A stretch of 64,000 nucleotides of DNA from NCBI GenBank assembly GCA_035638775.1, contig DASQZJ010000064.1, positions 81,684 to 145,683 of the forward strand, given 5' to 3'. Each line of letters starts with the position of its first letter. The first letter of the stretch is position 1. Source of the DNA: DASQZJ01 sp035638775 (GTDB lineage: Bacteria > Pseudomonadota > Gammaproteobacteria > UBA5335 > SLRW01). The position numbers and the translations under genes are program-made. The notes under the pieces are model-generated. The model saw only the letters and a program-made list of their open reading frames with translations, was not told where the DNA came from and ran no database searches. Positions 16,577 to 29,585 of the stretch are shown here, one piece after another.

Positions 16577-17521
16577 TCAGTCTCCGGCGAGTACACCTTC
16601 CATTGCCGTGAACACGGAGGGACGCTGCGCCACCTTGCCGTCGTCTCCCAGAAGATAGAATCCCCCCACCATCATGGTGTCGGGCCCGTGGCGATAGAGC
16701 TGGCTGCGGATCACGTAGGGTTGCGCGGGGAAGAACGGCTTGCGGAAAAGCATCCGCGCACGGGTGATCCGGTGCCCCTTCACGGCCAGGCCACCAGCGT
16801 GCAGCTGGCGCGTGTATTGGTTCTCCAGCCCCATGATGTATTCCAGCACGTTCACGTGCTGGTTGATGTCCGTGTTGGGCATGCCCCAGACGCCCCGGTA
16901 CGTCTCCCAGCCGCCGGTGTCGACCGGCTCGTGGCCCTCGGGAATCTCCGCGAGCGCCTCGACCGTGGGCAGCGGCTCCGCCCACGCGTGCTCGCGGAGC
17001 CCGTGCAGCGCCTCCGGGACCGTGGTGACCTGGCGTTGTTCGGGCGGACCCGCGGGTCGGGTGATCACGTGCAGCACCCGTGCCGAACCCGCCTCGACCA
17101 GCTCGCTGTCCTCGGTGGCGTATCCGAGGTTGGCGCGGCCGCCGGGCTGCAGCCGCCCGCGAATGCGGGTACGGGATTCGAACATGAGGCGCTCGACCCC
17201 GGTCCCGGCTGGAACCGGGCGACCGTCACGGTCGCTGTGGCTCCGGCAGAGGCGCAGCGTGAAATCGGTGTGCAGGGAGCGCCCGAAGCTCAGCGGCGCG
17301 GGGGTATTGCGGAAGTCGACGAAGTACAGCACGGGGGCGATGCCGACACGCCGCATGCCGGTCATCGGGAAACGCCGCTCCAGGTCCGCGAACATGGGCG
17401 GCATGCAGATCCCGACGAAACCCCGGATGCGCAGCCGGAACGCCATGTCCAGTCGCTCGAAGGTGGTCGGCACCTTGGCCTGTCCAGTCAGGCTGTCGAT
17501 CATCTCGCTGCTATCGTTCAT
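16577..17521 (-). CDS. Hotdog-fold protein related to acyl-ACP thioesterases
   Basis: A 314-aa protein without a gene name I recognise. The C-terminal half carries N216-TDIN-QH222-VN224-xxx-Y228, the N..H.N...Y arrangement of acyl-ACP thioesterases and 4HBT hotdog proteins. After it comes a second-strand block (RMLFRKPFFPAQPYVIRSQL). The N-terminal half (about 25-150) could be a second, degenerate hotdog unit (PVLYFVDFRNTPAPLSFG), making a double-hotdog monomer. Release of fatty acids from an acyl carrier is inferred. It sits 24 nt after a PaaI-type thioesterase gene and 4 nt before ccmA, so it appears to be part of the ccm transcript, an unexpected partner. Confidence 0.7.
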   Translation of the reverse strand: MNDSSEMIDSLTGQAKVPTTFERLDMAFRLRIRGFVGICMPPMFADLERRFPMTGMRRVGIAPVLYFVDFRNTPAPLSFGRSLHTDFTLRLCRSHSDRDGRPVPAGTGVERLMFESRTRIRGRLQPGGRANLGYATEDSELVEAGSARVLHVITRPAGPPEQRQVTTVPEALHGLREHAWAEPLPTVEALAEIPEGHEPVDTGGWETYRGVWGMPNTDINQHVNVLEYIMGLENQYTRQLHAGGLAVKGHRITRARMLFRKPFFPAQPYVIRSQLYRHGPDTMMVGGFYLLGDDGKVAQRPSVFTAMEGVLAGD

Positions 17522-17545
17522 CGCATGCGCCGTCGCCGGCTCCCC

Positions 17546-17959
17546 TTAGCGTTCCCGCACGACCGACTTGGTCACACGTGCGGTGGCCACCAGCCTGTTG
17601 CCCACCCGTGCTTCCGATTCCGCGAACACCAGGCTGCGGCCGCGCCGCAGCACCGATCCGCCCAGCTCCAGCACTTCGCCGGAGCTCACCCCGCGCATCA
17701 CCGACACGAACAGGTCGTGGGTGACCGCGTTTTCGCCGTCGTCCAGCAGGGGCAGGATCGACAGGTACGCGGTGGCGTCCAGCAGAGCGTACACGACCCC
17801 GCCGTGCAGCACTTGCTTGTTGTTGAGGCTGCCCGCGCCCACGCTCAGCCGCGTACGCGAACGGCCCTGCTCCACCGCAATGATTTCCAGACCCAGATGA
17901 CGGTGCAACGGCACCGCGGCGACCCCTTCGATCGCCGCTTCGAGCTCGCCAGGAGACAA
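17546..17959 (-). CDS. PaaI-family hotdog thioesterase
   Basis: A 137-aa single-hotdog acyl-CoA thioesterase. The signature LHGGVVYALLDATAYLS (about residues 50-66) includes the HGG turn and the acidic residue of the active site found in PaaI/YbgC-type enzymes. The substrate is unknown. It is the first gene of the run that continues into the larger hotdog gene and ccmABCDEFGHI. A 115-nt gap separates it from the sensor kinase gene upstream on the same strand. Confidence 0.85.
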   Translation of the reverse strand: MSPGELEAAIEGVAAVPLHRHLGLEIIAVEQGRSRTRLSVGAGSLNNKQVLHGGVVYALLDATAYLSILPLLDDGENAVTHDLFVSVMRGVSSGEVLELGGSVLRRGRSLVFAESEARVGNRLVATARVTKSVVRER

Positions 17960-18074
17960 ATCCTCGCCCTTTCGTCCGATGGTCGCCGCGCCCGCGGTCC
18001 GGCACGAAGCGGGGAACCTTAAGCTCTCGTCGTGAGCAGGTCAATCGCCTCCGGCCGGGCCGCCTGCGGGGCGT

Positions 18075-22616
<4,542 letters not shown>

Positions 22617-22628
22617 TCTCGTTACCCG

Positions 22629-23630
22629 TTACCGGCTCGGAAACACCAGGTCGAACCCGGAGATCTCCTGCCGGGACAGGTTCAATTGAAGATGATCCGC
22701 AGTTCGGGTGTTTACCGCAACCCGCAGCGCGGTCAGGGGCTGCATGCCACCGCCCGCATCGGATCCCCCCTGCTCGAGGCGGCTGAGCGCCAGCCGCGCG
22801 AGCTCCCTGCCCATCTGCTGGTTGTCCGGGTACAGCGAGAACAGGACCCCGCGCTGGACATACGACGGGTTGCTCGAGAACACCACCAGGTCCTTTTCCC
22901 AGGCCTTTTCCAGGATCATGGGCAGGACCACGCCGTCGTTGACCGTGACCGTGTCCTGCGGCAGCCAGATTGCGTCGCCGCTGTGCGCCCGCCGGTCGAG
23001 GATGTCGCGGTAGCGGTGCACTGCCGTGCGCGTGTCCGGGGCCGCCAGGGCGACCAGTTCGAGCCCCTGATCGGCGGCCGCCCGGCGCGCGAGCGCGATC
23101 AGCGACGCATTGCTGTTCGGGTCGTACACCACGAACACGCGCCGGGTGCGCGGTGAAAGCGCATGCAGCCGCGCGAACAGCGCCCGTGGAGAGGGCACCA
23201 GGCTGATCCCGGTGGGCTTGCCGTCGCCCGGCGTCGGGGGAATCAGTACGGCACCGAACACCGTCGGCAGATCGGCGCGCAACCGCCGCCCGAGCCGGTA
23301 ACCGCTGCGGCCCAGCGCGACGATCACCTGCACGTCGTTGCGGTGGGCCCAGCCCGACACCGTGTGGGCGCCGACATCGTCCGCCAGGCGCAGCGTGACG
23401 ACCCGCCCGGGCGCGGCGGCGCGGATCCCTCCCAGGATTTCGGTGAAGACGGCGCGATAGGGCTGACTGATGTCCGGGTAGATTACGCCCAGCACCGGAG
23501 CGGCCTCGGCCGCCGCCGGACGCGGCAGCGGGCAGGCCAGGAGCAGCAGAAACAGCAAGGCCGCCCCGGCCGGTCCCCGCTTCCGCAGGGCGGCACGCCG
23601 TCTCGACGGATGTGGATATCTGTCCGCCAC
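22629..23630 (-). CDS. ABC-type periplasmic substrate-binding protein, likely sensor partner
   Basis: A 333-aa secreted protein with a signal (GAALLFLLLLACPLPRPAAA) and two alpha/beta lobes of the ABC_sub_bind type (VLGVIYPDISQPYRAVFTEIL, then VVYDPNSNASLIALARRAA). No permease or ATPase gene lies nearby. It is sandwiched 14 nt after a TonB-dependent receptor and 12 nt before the giant sensor kinase. A role as ligand receptor for the kinase is therefore more likely than transport; that is inference from context. The ligand is unknown. Confidence 0.82.
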   Translation of the reverse strand: MADRYPHPSRRRAALRKRGPAGAALLFLLLLACPLPRPAAAEAAPVLGVIYPDISQPYRAVFTEILGGIRAAAPGRVVTLRLADDVGAHTVSGWAHRNDVQVIVALGRSGYRLGRRLRADLPTVFGAVLIPPTPGDGKPTGISLVPSPRALFARLHALSPRTRRVFVVYDPNSNASLIALARRAAADQGLELVALAAPDTRTAVHRYRDILDRRAHSGDAIWLPQDTVTVNDGVVLPMILEKAWEKDLVVFSSNPSYVQRGVLFSLYPDNQQMGRELARLALSRLEQGGSDAGGGMQPLTALRVAVNTRTADHLQLNLSRQEISGFDLVFPSR

Positions 23631-23644
23631 ACCTCCCCCGGGTG

Positions 23645-25753
23645 CTAGAAGTTCCAGTCCAGCGCGACGTAGAAGTTCCGTCCCGGCAGCGGCAGATCGC
23701 CGGGCAGATTCACGTTCGAGCCGGTGGACAGGAGACTGGGCTCCTTCGCGCCCTGGTTGAGCACGTTGCGAACCGACCCGGCCAGCTCCAGGCCGCTGTT
23801 TCCCAGTGCATGGCGCAGGGTGAAGTCGACCCAGGTGTAGGAACCCAGGGGCGGCCGCGGATCACCGGGCGAGCGGTACCGCCGCCCCACCCAGTCGATC
23901 GTCAGGTCGGCGTTCCACTCCGGCCGGAACTGCCAGTCGCTGCGGATGTAGACCTCGTTCACCGGCGCATTGCCCACCCGATGGTGGATGCGCTCGTCGG
24001 TGGCGTGCTGGTAGGCGTAGTTGGCGCGGAGCGTGTAGCTGTCGAGCGGCTGCCATTCGATCTCGGTCTCCATCCCGTACCCGTCCTGTCCGCCGGTGTT
24101 CTGGGCCCGCCTGGCGATGGGAGACGACGGGTCGTTCACGAAGCGGATCAGGTCGTGCATCCGGTAGTAGAACAGGTTCAGGCCGCCGCGAAGGCTCGCC
24201 GAGTACTGGTAGTCGAAAGCGGTCTCGTAGGTGTCGATGGTCTCGGGATTGAGGTTCGGATTGCCGAGAGCGATCGGATTGTTGATGTTGTACTGCTCGG
24301 CGAAGGACGGCGCCCGGAACGCGCGCCCGTACAGGAATTTGGTGGTCAGGTTGTAGCGTGTCTGCCATACGAGGGCCAGGCGCGGATTCACCGTCTTGCC
24401 CCAGTCCGTATAGTGGTCGTAGCGCACCCCGGCGGTCAGGTCCCAGTCCCGCGCGAACCCCCACTCGTCCTGCAGGAACAGGTAGCTCACGTAGCGGTCA
24501 TGGGGCCGGATGAACGGGTCGGTATTGGTGACGTCGACCAGCCCGCCCGGCAGCGGAACCGGGAAGCCGCCCGGGTCGAGCGTGTAGTTCTTGCGCTCGG
24601 TCGCACGGTAGAGGTTCTCGTGGCTGACGCCGCTGCCGATGCGCCAGGTCTGCCCGGGCCATCCCGAGTACAGGCCCACGACGTCCAGGCGGGTATGGCG
24701 CTCGTACACGTGGGGATCGCCGATCACGCCATTCGGGAAGGTCTGCCCGTTGGGGAAGGTGGCTCCGGGGGGGAACAGCACCAGGTCGGTCCGGTTGGCC
24801 ACCTGGAAATAGCTGACCTGGGTCTTGAGCCCCCAGTTTCGGGTAAGCGCGGGATCATGCCAGGTCAGGTCGGCGTCGTAGCGGTCGCTGCTGGCCTTGC
24901 CGGCGGGGTCGAGGGCTTCGTTGCCGCCGGCGCCGACGCCCTGGTCGCGGCTGCCGAGGTACCCCATGCGCAGCCGCCAGTGATCCAGCTTGAAGTCGAG
25001 GCGCGCCTCGCCCCGCCGCTTGCCGAGGTTCACCGACCCGGGCGCCAGCGATGCGCTCGTACCCATGAGGCGGTCAAGCGCGGTCTGGGCGTCGCGGCGG
25101 ATGGTCGGGTGCGGTCCGCGCGTGTGCAGCAGGTCGACGCTGGCCGCGTAGTGGACCGGCCCCAGCCAGCCGGAGTGCAGGCCCCAGCCTTCCTCGGTGC
25201 CGTAGGAGCCCGCCCTGGCGCCGGTCTCGGTGCCGTGGATGTCGTCAGGGCCGCGCGTGATCACGTTGATCACGCCGGCGTAGGCATCGGCTCCGTAGAG
25301 CGCCGACCCCGGGCCCCGGATCACCTCGATGCGCTGGATGTCGTGCACCGGCAGCCCGGGCCAGACCTGGCCGCGGTTGCCCAGGAAGGCGTTGGTGATC
25401 GGGATGCCGTTGATCAGAACCAGCACCCGGGGGTTGAACTCCGAGGTGATCCCGCGGATCTGGATGATCGGGATGTAGCCGGCGGAGGACACCGACACGT
25501 GCACGCCCGGCACTGCTTCCAGCGCCTCGGCCAGGTTGGTGGCCCCGGTCCTGAGGATGTCCTGCCGGGTGATCACGCTGGCGACCGCCGGGGCCTGGGA
25601 AATCGGCTGGCGGGTCCCGGTGGCGATGCTGACGAATTGCTGGTTGCCGTAGGACAGCGACAGGTCGCTCTCCGCCGGCCCCTTCGCGAACAGGAAGCCA
25701 CTGTGCCCCGCGAGCAGCAGCCCGAGGGCTGCGGCGCAGAATCTTCTTGTCAT
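23645..25753 (-). CDS. TonB-dependent outer-membrane receptor
   Basis: A 702-aa receptor with signal peptide (about 1-23), plug domain (about 45-165) and a 22-strand-type barrel ending in aromatic Phe (YVALDWNF), the usual barrel-assembly signal. Plug motifs include RIEVIRGPGSALYGADAYAGVINVITR in part and an N-terminal TonB-box-like stretch (QQFVSIATGTRQPIS). The sequence resembles the vitamin-B12/colicin I receptor branch, but the ligand cannot be read. As first gene of the receptor, binding protein and signalling kinase run, it may import or sense the same ligand. It begins 78 nt after the citrate-synthase-like gene. Confidence 0.92.
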   Translation of the reverse strand: MTRRFCAAALGLLLAGHSGFLFAKGPAESDLSLSYGNQQFVSIATGTRQPISQAPAVASVITRQDILRTGATNLAEALEAVPGVHVSVSSAGYIPIIQIRGITSEFNPRVLVLINGIPITNAFLGNRGQVWPGLPVHDIQRIEVIRGPGSALYGADAYAGVINVITRGPDDIHGTETGARAGSYGTEEGWGLHSGWLGPVHYAASVDLLHTRGPHPTIRRDAQTALDRLMGTSASLAPGSVNLGKRRGEARLDFKLDHWRLRMGYLGSRDQGVGAGGNEALDPAGKASSDRYDADLTWHDPALTRNWGLKTQVSYFQVANRTDLVLFPPGATFPNGQTFPNGVIGDPHVYERHTRLDVVGLYSGWPGQTWRIGSGVSHENLYRATERKNYTLDPGGFPVPLPGGLVDVTNTDPFIRPHDRYVSYLFLQDEWGFARDWDLTAGVRYDHYTDWGKTVNPRLALVWQTRYNLTTKFLYGRAFRAPSFAEQYNINNPIALGNPNLNPETIDTYETAFDYQYSASLRGGLNLFYYRMHDLIRFVNDPSSPIARRAQNTGGQDGYGMETEIEWQPLDSYTLRANYAYQHATDERIHHRVGNAPVNEVYIRSDWQFRPEWNADLTIDWVGRRYRSPGDPRPPLGSYTWVDFTLRHALGNSGLELAGSVRNVLNQGAKEPSLLSTGSNVNLPGDLPLPGRNFYVALDWNF

Positions 25754-25831
25754 GTGTCGCTCCGCCGGCCATCTGCCCTGCCCGGCCCGGGCGGCATGAC
25801 CGGACTCCCCCTTTGTCCCGCCGGAACCCGA

Positions 25832-26635
25832 CTATTCCCAGCGTCTCGGTTCCGGCCCGTCGTATTCGACCCGGGCACAGCGCAGGGGGAAGAAGCTCCC
25901 CTCCTCCTTGCGCGAGGCCTCGATGAAGCAGGGCCACATCCCCGCGAGAAACACCGGATAGGTGAACGCGTAGTACTCCCGCGGGCTCATGCCCATGTCC
26001 GCGCAGAGCGCCGCGGCGAGTCCGGCGTAGTTCATCTTCATGCGCCAGCGTCCCTGCTGCAGAGCCTCCTCGATCTCGAATGCCAGCCGCACGAACGGGC
26101 CACGATCGAAACCCAGCTCCCGCGCGACCTCCATGACGTGCGGGATCCGCTCATCGACGTTGGTCACCGGGCGTCCGTAGCCGGACAGGCCGCGGTAACG
26201 CCGGAGCTCGTCGCGGACGATGTCGCCCGGGTCCTCGCCCTGCTCCCGGCGCCGGCGCGCGCGACGCAGGAAGTCCATGGTCCGGATGTCGGGTCGGCGG
26301 CCGAAGATGCTGGCTTCCGAGACGGCCATCGCGGCACTGATGCCCAGATTGCCGGTCGTTCGCGCGGTACCGGCCAGCGAAGCGACACGGTTGTTCCAGA
26401 TGCGCGGCTCCGGGAAGCTGGTCGCGACCCACATGGCGTTCATCATGCGCAGCGTGCGCTCGTCGTAGCGTCGGCCGGTGATCCCGTAGGTGTACACCTC
26501 GATCCAGGACGAGCGCAGCAGGTCGCGGTGCAGGTCGTGCTCGCGGAAGAACACGCGCTTGCCCGGGACCCATTCCCCCATCTCCGTTTCCCAGCGGTCC
26601 TCGAACCGCTCCAGGGACCTCCCGCCCGCGCTCAT
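25832..26635 (-). CDS. Citrate-synthase-fold protein lacking canonical catalytic residues (subunit B)
   Basis: A 267-aa protein aligned by eye to the C-terminal two thirds of citrate synthase. GYGRPVTNVDERIP corresponds to the GFGHRVYxxxDPRA block with the second active-site His replaced by Arg. MNYAGLAAALCADMG corresponds to NVDFYSGxxxxxLG with catalytic Asp replaced by Asn. PLRCARVEYDGPEPR matches the C-terminal R.....Y.GPEPR. The first active-site HGGA block is not visible. Normal synthase or citryl-CoA lyase chemistry therefore seems unlikely. It follows the sister gene by 7 nt and probably forms a complex with it. Function unknown. Confidence 0.72.
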   Translation of the reverse strand: MSAGGRSLERFEDRWETEMGEWVPGKRVFFREHDLHRDLLRSSWIEVYTYGITGRRYDERTLRMMNAMWVATSFPEPRIWNNRVASLAGTARTTGNLGISAAMAVSEASIFGRRPDIRTMDFLRRARRRREQGEDPGDIVRDELRRYRGLSGYGRPVTNVDERIPHVMEVARELGFDRGPFVRLAFEIEEALQQGRWRMKMNYAGLAAALCADMGMSPREYYAFTYPVFLAGMWPCFIEASRKEEGSFFPLRCARVEYDGPEPRRWE

Positions 26636-26642
26636 CGCCGCC

Positions 26643-27461
26643 TCACTCCTCCTGCTGTCCGGATTGCCCGGCCCGGTGTACCTGGCCGTGGAAGAACGGA
26701 TAACGCCGATAGGTTCCACCTGCCTGCTCGAGGGCATGGGCGGCGGCCCCGGGCAGGCGCAGCAACAGGTAGAGCATCTCGCCCGCGGCCGGGTCGAATC
26801 CCAGCTCCAGCAGCGCGGCCGCGGCCACGCCCGGCACCGCGAGCACGGCGCCGACGCGCCGCTCCATCTCCTCGCGGTTGCGCTGCAGCCATGCCAGCCA
26901 GCCGTGCGCGTCGCCCGCGGTGTCGACGAGACAGGCCAGCAGCTGTTGTACCGGCAGACCGCAACGCGCCGCGTGCGGGTCGAAGCCGGCGGGATGCTCC
27001 ATGGACAGCCAGATGTCCGCGCGCCCGTCCTCGCCCGTGTCCCCGTCCGGAGCGGCCGCCCACGCGTCCAGCCGGCCCTCGCTGGCCAGCATGCCGCACA
27101 TCGCCCGGTAGACCTCGTGACCGCCGCCGAACTGGCCCGCTCCGACGGCCAGCGCTGCCGACAGCATGGCGGCCGCCGGCGTGCGCGCGACGCCCGCATT
27201 CATGGCGGCGCGCACCGAGGGGTCCCGCGGCCCCGGGTTGGCCAGCCCGATCGCCAGCCGCTCCAGCAGGCGGGCCTGCGCCGCCGCCGGGCGTTCGCCG
27301 CGGAGCAGCAGGAACAGGTACTCGCTCCAGCCGGCGCGCGGCAGGATCTCGCCGTAGACGTCATAGCCCCGGCACAGGCAGCGCTCGGCGACGAACGGGT
27401 CGGCCGGGTCGGCGTCCTCGCGCCAGATTCCGGTATGGATCCGTTCCGCCCGGTCGGTCAT
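26643..27461 (-). CDS. Citrate-synthase-fold / citryl-CoA lyase-like protein (subunit A)
   Basis: A 272-aa protein of the citrate synthase superfamily, of the sort often labelled citryl-CoA lyase. CRGYDVYGEILPRAGWSEYL is the family's N-terminal block. GQFGGGHEVYRAM stands where synthases have LHGGAxE, EHPAGFDPHAARCG where they have GFGHxxY, and ELGFDPAAGEMLYLLLRLPG precedes the conserved AHALEQ. By hand alignment all three catalytic positions (His, His, Asp) differ from citrate synthase. The ATG at 27461 overlaps the ThDP-enzyme stop by 4 nt, so the two are translationally coupled. Substrate and reaction unknown. Confidence 0.72.
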   Translation of the reverse strand: MTDRAERIHTGIWREDADPADPFVAERCLCRGYDVYGEILPRAGWSEYLFLLLRGERPAAAQARLLERLAIGLANPGPRDPSVRAAMNAGVARTPAAAMLSAALAVGAGQFGGGHEVYRAMCGMLASEGRLDAWAAAPDGDTGEDGRADIWLSMEHPAGFDPHAARCGLPVQQLLACLVDTAGDAHGWLAWLQRNREEMERRVGAVLAVPGVAAAALLELGFDPAAGEMLYLLLRLPGAAAHALEQAGGTYRRYPFFHGQVHRAGQSGQQEE

Positions 27462-29254
27462 CGGGAGTCCCTCAGTACTTTCATGCGTGTTCCCATCGGC
27501 GGGACCTGCTCGCCGTCGACCCGCACATCCAGCACGGTCGGTCCGCGGTGCCGGCAGATCGCCTCGATGTCCAGCGCCTCGAACTCCGCCGGCGTGCTCA
27601 CCCGGTAACCGCAGGCACCCATGGCCTGCGCGATCGCCGCGAAGTCGACCGCCGGCAGACGGTACCCGATCCGTTCGGCTCCGCCCAGGCGCTGACCGTG
27701 CTTGACCATGCCGAGCGCGCTGTCGTTGAGAATCACGAAGACCAACGGCAGGCCGTGCTCCACTGCCACGGTGAGCTCCTGGCCCGACATCAGCACGCTG
27801 CCGTCTCCGGTGACGCATACCACCGGGCCGTCCCGGTAGGCCAGGGAGCATCCGACCGCAACGCCGATGGCCCAGCCCATCGAGGCGAACTTGACGCAGG
27901 CCCGGAACACGCCGCCGCCGATCGAACGGGGCCCGGCGATGCGCCGGTCCGGCGGCTCGAGGTAGTGGGTCACCCAGGCCACGCTGTTGCCGGTATCGGC
28001 GAAATACTTGGTGCTCGGCGGAAACGCGCGCGCCAGGCAGTTCATCAGATACTGCGGCGTGATCGGGGTCGACGGCCGGCCGAACGCGGCCTCGTCGTCG
28101 AAGCGGAAGGCCCGCTCGCCCGTGCGCAGGTTCTCACGAGCCCGGGCCAGATGGCGATCGCGTCGCCGGCGTCCGGCGTCGGTTTCGAAGCGCTCGATCA
28201 GCGATGCGAAGATGCGGTCGAAGCTGCCCGCCACGTGCAGACGCGCCATGGGCGAGCGGGTGAGGTTGGACGCGGTGTACTCCACGTGCACCAGGTGGCT
28301 GGTGAGTATCGCCTCCCCGTCCCAGCCGCCGGTGCTCCACTCGGACAGGTCGGTCCCGACCGCGACCACCAGGTCGACGCGGGGATCCTGAAGCGTGGCG
28401 TGCGCCTCGGCATGCCCGGCGAACCCGATCACGCCACGGAACAGGGGGTGCCACGGGCTCACCAGGCCCTTGCCGTCCGGCGTGGTCACGACCGGCGCAT
28501 CGAGCAGCATGGCCAGGTCGAGGATTGCCGCGGCCGCCTCGTGGCATTCGTCGCCGATCACGAACACCGGCCGGTGCGCGCGTCCGATCTCCTCCGCCAG
28601 CGCCGCCAGCGCCGGCTCGTCGACGAACTCGCGCGGTCGCAGCAGGGACTCGAGGTCGTAGCTCGGGGCCTGCCCGCGTACCGGGCCGCGCAGCACGTCC
28701 AGGGGGATGCTCAGATGGGCCGGGCCGGAAGGGGCGTGGACCGCCGTCATGATGGCGCTGACGAGCTTCTGCTCGAGCTGGTCCTGGTGGGACACGAGGG
28801 AATTGTACCGGGTGCAGTTGGCGTAAATCCCGACCGTGTTGATGCCGGTGCAGGAGGATTCCTGGAACGCGCCCTTGCCGAACGTGGCGAGCGGCGTCTG
28901 CCCGGTAATCGCGAGCAGTGCCACGTGGTTGTCGTGGGCGCTGGCAACGCCGGTGACCATGTTGGTCGAGCCCGGGCCGGTGGTCGCGCAGCAGACCCCC
29001 AGCCGACCCGTCTGCCGCGCATACCCCTCCGCCATGAACGCGGCCCCGGTCTCGTGGCGGGCGACCACCACCCGCGGCCCGCCGCGTCGGGCGCTGCGCG
29101 CCAGCGCATCGAACAGTGGCTCGATCGCGCCCCCAGGCACACCGAACACGTAGTCCACGCCGATGCGTTCGAGGTAGCGTACGATCAGGTCGGCCGCGAC
29201 CTGTTCCCGGACCGGGATTCGGTGTTCCCGCCCGTCAGTGACGACGGAAGCCAT
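27458..29254 (-). CDS. Thiamine-diphosphate enzyme of the acetolactate synthase / 2-oxoacid decarboxylase family
   Basis: A 598-aa ThDP enzyme with all three family domains. The N-terminal pyrimidine-binding domain holds the catalytic Glu in RHETGAAFMAEGYARQTG, preceded by YVFGVPGGAIEPLFDAL. A central domain follows (about 190-330), then the C-terminal diphosphate domain with the GDG...N metal motif (CVTGDGSVLMSG to FVILNDSALG). It resembles acetolactate synthase large subunits, but no small regulatory subunit and no other ilv genes are present. It is translationally coupled to two citrate-synthase-fold genes, so a different acyl or aldehyde reaction is likely. The ATG at 29254 (MASVVTDG) was chosen over an upstream in-frame start whose first 37 codons look non-coding. 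Confidence 0.85.
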   Translation of the reverse strand: MASVVTDGREHRIPVREQVAADLIVRYLERIGVDYVFGVPGGAIEPLFDALARSARRGGPRVVVARHETGAAFMAEGYARQTGRLGVCCATTGPGSTNMVTGVASAHDNHVALLAITGQTPLATFGKGAFQESSCTGINTVGIYANCTRYNSLVSHQDQLEQKLVSAIMTAVHAPSGPAHLSIPLDVLRGPVRGQAPSYDLESLLRPREFVDEPALAALAEEIGRAHRPVFVIGDECHEAAAAILDLAMLLDAPVVTTPDGKGLVSPWHPLFRGVIGFAGHAEAHATLQDPRVDLVVAVGTDLSEWSTGGWDGEAILTSHLVHVEYTASNLTRSPMARLHVAGSFDRIFASLIERFETDAGRRRRDRHLARARENLRTGERAFRFDDEAAFGRPSTPITPQYLMNCLARAFPPSTKYFADTGNSVAWVTHYLEPPDRRIAGPRSIGGGVFRACVKFASMGWAIGVAVGCSLAYRDGPVVCVTGDGSVLMSGQELTVAVEHGLPLVFVILNDSALGMVKHGQRLGGAERIGYRLPAVDFAAIAQAMGACGYRVSTPAEFEALDIEAICRHRGPTVLDVRVDGEQVPPMGTRMKVLRDSR

Positions 29255-29585
29255 GCGCACCCCCCCTGGCCGGCGGACCGGGAGACCGTCCCGGCGGTGC
29301 CGGACCGTCTCCCCCATTGCTTGTGCAAGGCCTTGCGCGTGCCCGGTTCCTGCCGGGCTGCTCACGCATCCACGGCCCCGTCGTCACCCGGTCGCACCCG
29401 CGCGCCGCTCCGCGCATCTCAAGGCTCCATGCTACGTTTGAGTTCCATGCTAACAGGCTGCGCGCGTTCGTCCAGCCGCCCGCGCCCGGATGCGCTCCCC
29501 GGACCGGCGCCGGCGCGGCGTCGGTCCGGGCCGACAGCGGGCCGGGATGGCGGTTGCCGGGGATCCTGCGGGACCGGGGCAGGCT
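29255..29585. other. Upstream region of the ThDP enzyme operon
   Basis: A 331-nt gap between the FNR-like regulator and the ThDP enzyme, both on the minus strand. Most of it is very GC-rich with no convincing ORF. The one AT-richer patch (about 29418-29453) contains two direct repeats described separately and a TAGCAT -10-like hexamer on the minus strand, which makes it the best promoter candidate. No canonical FNR box was found here. Confidence 0.5.
29426..29452. repeat. Direct repeat TCCATGCTA, candidate operator
   Basis: Identical 9-mers TCCATGCTA at 29426-29434 and 29444-29452 have an 18-bp period, close to two helical turns. A CTCAA/TTGAG half-site pair brackets the first copy. They lie in the only AT-rich patch upstream of the ThDP enzyme. 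Binding by a dimeric regulator or overlap with the promoter is inference. Confidence 0.4.

Noticed and set aside
25754..25831. Cobalamin riboswitch before the TonB-dependent receptor
   Set aside because: The gap is only 78 nt and shows no B12-box or the conserved core.
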